Source of the DNA: Pseudoxanthomonas wuyuanensis
GTDB taxonomy: Bacteria > Pseudomonadota > Gammaproteobacteria > Xanthomonadales > Xanthomonadaceae
Reading direction: 5' to 3'
Length of the DNA: 64,000 nucleotides
NCBI RefSeq assembly: GCF_900215535.1
Contig: NZ_OCND01000008.1
Span: forward strand, 124,001 to 188,000
Under the pieces are notes generated by a model. It searched no databases. It was not told where the DNA came from and was given only the letters and a program-made list of their open reading frames with translations. Both the position numbers and the translations under genes were made by a program. Of the stretch, positions 62,658 through 64,000 are shown piece by piece; position 1 is the first letter of the stretch, and each line of letters starts with the position of its first letter.

Positions 62658-63191
62658 ATGTTGCAGCGAAACACTTCGCCTCTGCGCGCCAGTGTGCGGG
62701 TGCTGACGGTCACGGTTGCACTATTCGGCGTAATGCCCAATCACGCCACCGCCCAGGCGGCTCAAGCGGAGGGGCGGACTCCTGCATTCGCGCCGGCACC
62801 TCCCACGCCTCCCGCACCGCCCATACCTCCACGGCCTCAGGTTCCGCCTGCGCCTCTTCCCGCCATTCCGCCCGCACCGCCCGAACCACCCACTCCATCG
62901 CATCCGGTCAGTAGAAATATGGCAATGCACAGTAGAAGCGACCAGGTAAACCTGCTGGATGACAACGCCGCCAACGTATCCAGCGAGGCCGAAGGCACTC
63001 GCGCTACGAAATCGCAGCGGACCGGTCGTGAGCAGAAAACTATCGACAGCAAACAGCGGAAACGCGCTTACCAACAATGGGACCGGAACGAGCGACTGCG
63101 TGTTGCCAACGAAGCGGCGCGGCGCGAAGCCGAACGAATGATCGATGCGGCATCGCCAATGGACTGGCGCAATCGGTACAGCAGCGACTAG
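62658..63191 (+). CDS. partial BlaR1-derived secreted protein
   Basis: This 177-residue protein starts LQRNTSPLRASVRVLTVTVA, clearly related to LQRSASPLRTSALALTIAVA inside BlaR1, and then has a Pro-rich stretch and a charged tail (EAARREAERMIDAASPMDWR) like BlaR1's end. The upstream DNA CGGAGG-N6-ATG is also copied from BlaR1 coding sequence, and serves here as the ribosome site. It is a truncated duplicate that may still be made as a small membrane-anchored protein. Confidence 0.75.
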   Translation: MLQRNTSPLRASVRVLTVTVALFGVMPNHATAQAAQAEGRTPAFAPAPPTPPAPPIPPRPQVPPAPLPAIPPAPPEPPTPSHPVSRNMAMHSRSDQVNLLDDNAANVSSEAEGTRATKSQRTGREQKTIDSKQRKRAYQQWDRNERLRVANEAARREAERMIDAASPMDWRNRYSSD

Positions 63192-63403
63192 AAGGATACG
63201 GAGCTTGTTCACCCCCGTGGAGACAACACGGTCAGGGCGGTTTGCTGACGTTCTGATGATCTGCGGGTCGTCTTCTCTGATGCCTTGGCATAGTCACTCC
63301 CGGGTTTCTTGAGCGCTGATGCGGCGGCTTGGGAGCCTGCAACGGCGTCGTGCTGACCTGCCTGATGGAAATGACCTGTCCTGTTTAACCATTCACCAGC
63401 CAC

Positions 63404-63997
63404 CTACCCGCCCGGTGCGGGCGGCGGCTCCGGCACTGGCGGGTCCTGCAAAAGTCCGATGGTCTCGTCCGCCATGCTCAGATCCGAACTGGATTGGATG
63501 ATGGGCACCAACCACAGCACCGCCGCGACCAGCAACGATACGGACAGGCAGGCGATGAAGCTGGCGCTGTCCAGCGGGCCGACCGCCGGTATGCGGGACG
63601 CGACCTCGAACAGCCCCGCCAAGCCAGTCAGGAACGATGCAAGACTCAGGTAGATCATCAAGCGCATCGTCTCCAGCGCTTGCCTGTACTGGACCGTCAC
63701 CGTCCGAAGCGTCTTGCGTACGCCTTCGACATCGCCTTGCTGACTGCTGAGCAGGTCTATCGCCTCGCCAAACAGCCGCTCCTTGACCGACTGGGCAAGC
63801 TGCGCCGCTGGCAGCGCCAGGGCGACGAATACCCCCGATACGGGCACCATCAAACGGAGTATCTGGTCGGGCTGGTAGCTGATGAACCCGAACGGCGATT
63901 CCATTGATGCGAACGCAGCCGCAACCGCCGCCAGAAGGCAGGTCGGCCACGCCTTGACGTTTCCGTTTTCGCTGAAGAACATGCGCCGGCCCCACAT
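63404..63997 (-). CDS. hypothetical membrane protein (start near window edge)
   Basis: This protein of up to 197 residues has three hydrophobic segments (WPTCLLAAVAAAFASM, LMVPVSGVFVALALPAAQLA, LMIYLSLASFLTGLAGLFEV, ASFIACLSVSLLVAAVLWLV) and a charged middle (RKTLRTVTVQYRQALETMRL). It could belong to DUF2721-like proteins but the match is weak. ATG 63997 and ATG 63982 are both possible, and the true start may lie beyond the window. Confidence 0.55.
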   Translation of the reverse strand: MWGRRMFFSENGNVKAWPTCLLAAVAAAFASMESPFGFISYQPDQILRLMVPVSGVFVALALPAAQLAQSVKERLFGEAIDLLSSQQGDVEGVRKTLRTVTVQYRQALETMRLMIYLSLASFLTGLAGLFEVASRIPAVGPLDSASFIACLSVSLLVAAVLWLVPIIQSSSDLSMADETIGLLQDPPVPEPPPAPGG

Positions 63998-64000
63998 GGC

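Overview
The window looks like chromosomal DNA of a high-GC gammaproteobacterium of the Xanthomonadaceae/Lysobacteraceae (Xanthomonas, Stenotrophomonas, Lysobacter, Luteimonas, Pseudoxanthomonas group). This is inferred from gene content and style: BlaI/BlaR1-like pair, S9 and S33 peptidases, ChaB, LytS/LytTR pair, lasso peptide cluster with isopeptidase, and dispersed palindromic repeats in the gaps. The genus cannot be fixed from the sequence alone.

Layout. 1-37 kb is mostly single genes and short operons: a DUF1697/AI-2E exporter pair, periplasmic trehalase, a serine hydrolase, a large autotransporter, an SLC13 permease, a glutaredoxin-MauE fusion, several secreted peptidases (S33, S9, M23, S41), arylamine N-acetyltransferase, a YcaQ-type glycosylase, a two-component system, and an HxlR regulator facing an NAD(P)-dependent reductase. 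Two families of palindromic repeats and a 152-bp MITE-like element lie between these genes.

37.6-47.3 kb is a visibly more AT-rich, patchy island read on the minus strand. It holds three separately secreted pieces that together resemble one RHS/YD-repeat protein: a middle cage piece at 44661-47255, a core plus GH-E nuclease tip at 40587-41519, and an N-terminal piece at 37689-39452. Seven small paralogous signal-peptide proteins lie between the middle and tip pieces. A DUF2185-type immunity gene follows the nuclease directly, and an IS5-family remnant separates it from the N-terminal piece.

48.0-57.2 kb is a lasso peptide locus. It has a GntR-like regulator, a 48-residue precursor (48881-49027), a fused RRE-transglutaminase leader peptidase and an asparagine-synthetase-like cyclase on the plus strand. 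Convergent to these are an AtxE2-type lasso isopeptidase and a TonB-dependent receptor. The receptor is divergent from two paralogous XRE regulators that each follow the same palindromic operator. The likely cycle is synthesis and export of a 7-residue-ring lasso peptide, re-import by the receptor and linearisation by the isopeptidase.

57.3-59.9 kb holds an EVE-like/HNH nuclease and an unrecognised PIN-like protein, a possible defence patch. 60.2-63.2 kb is a BlaI/BlaR1-like regulatory pair with two TACA-NN-TGTA operators and a partial BlaR1-derived duplicate downstream. No rRNA, tRNA or CRISPR array was seen.
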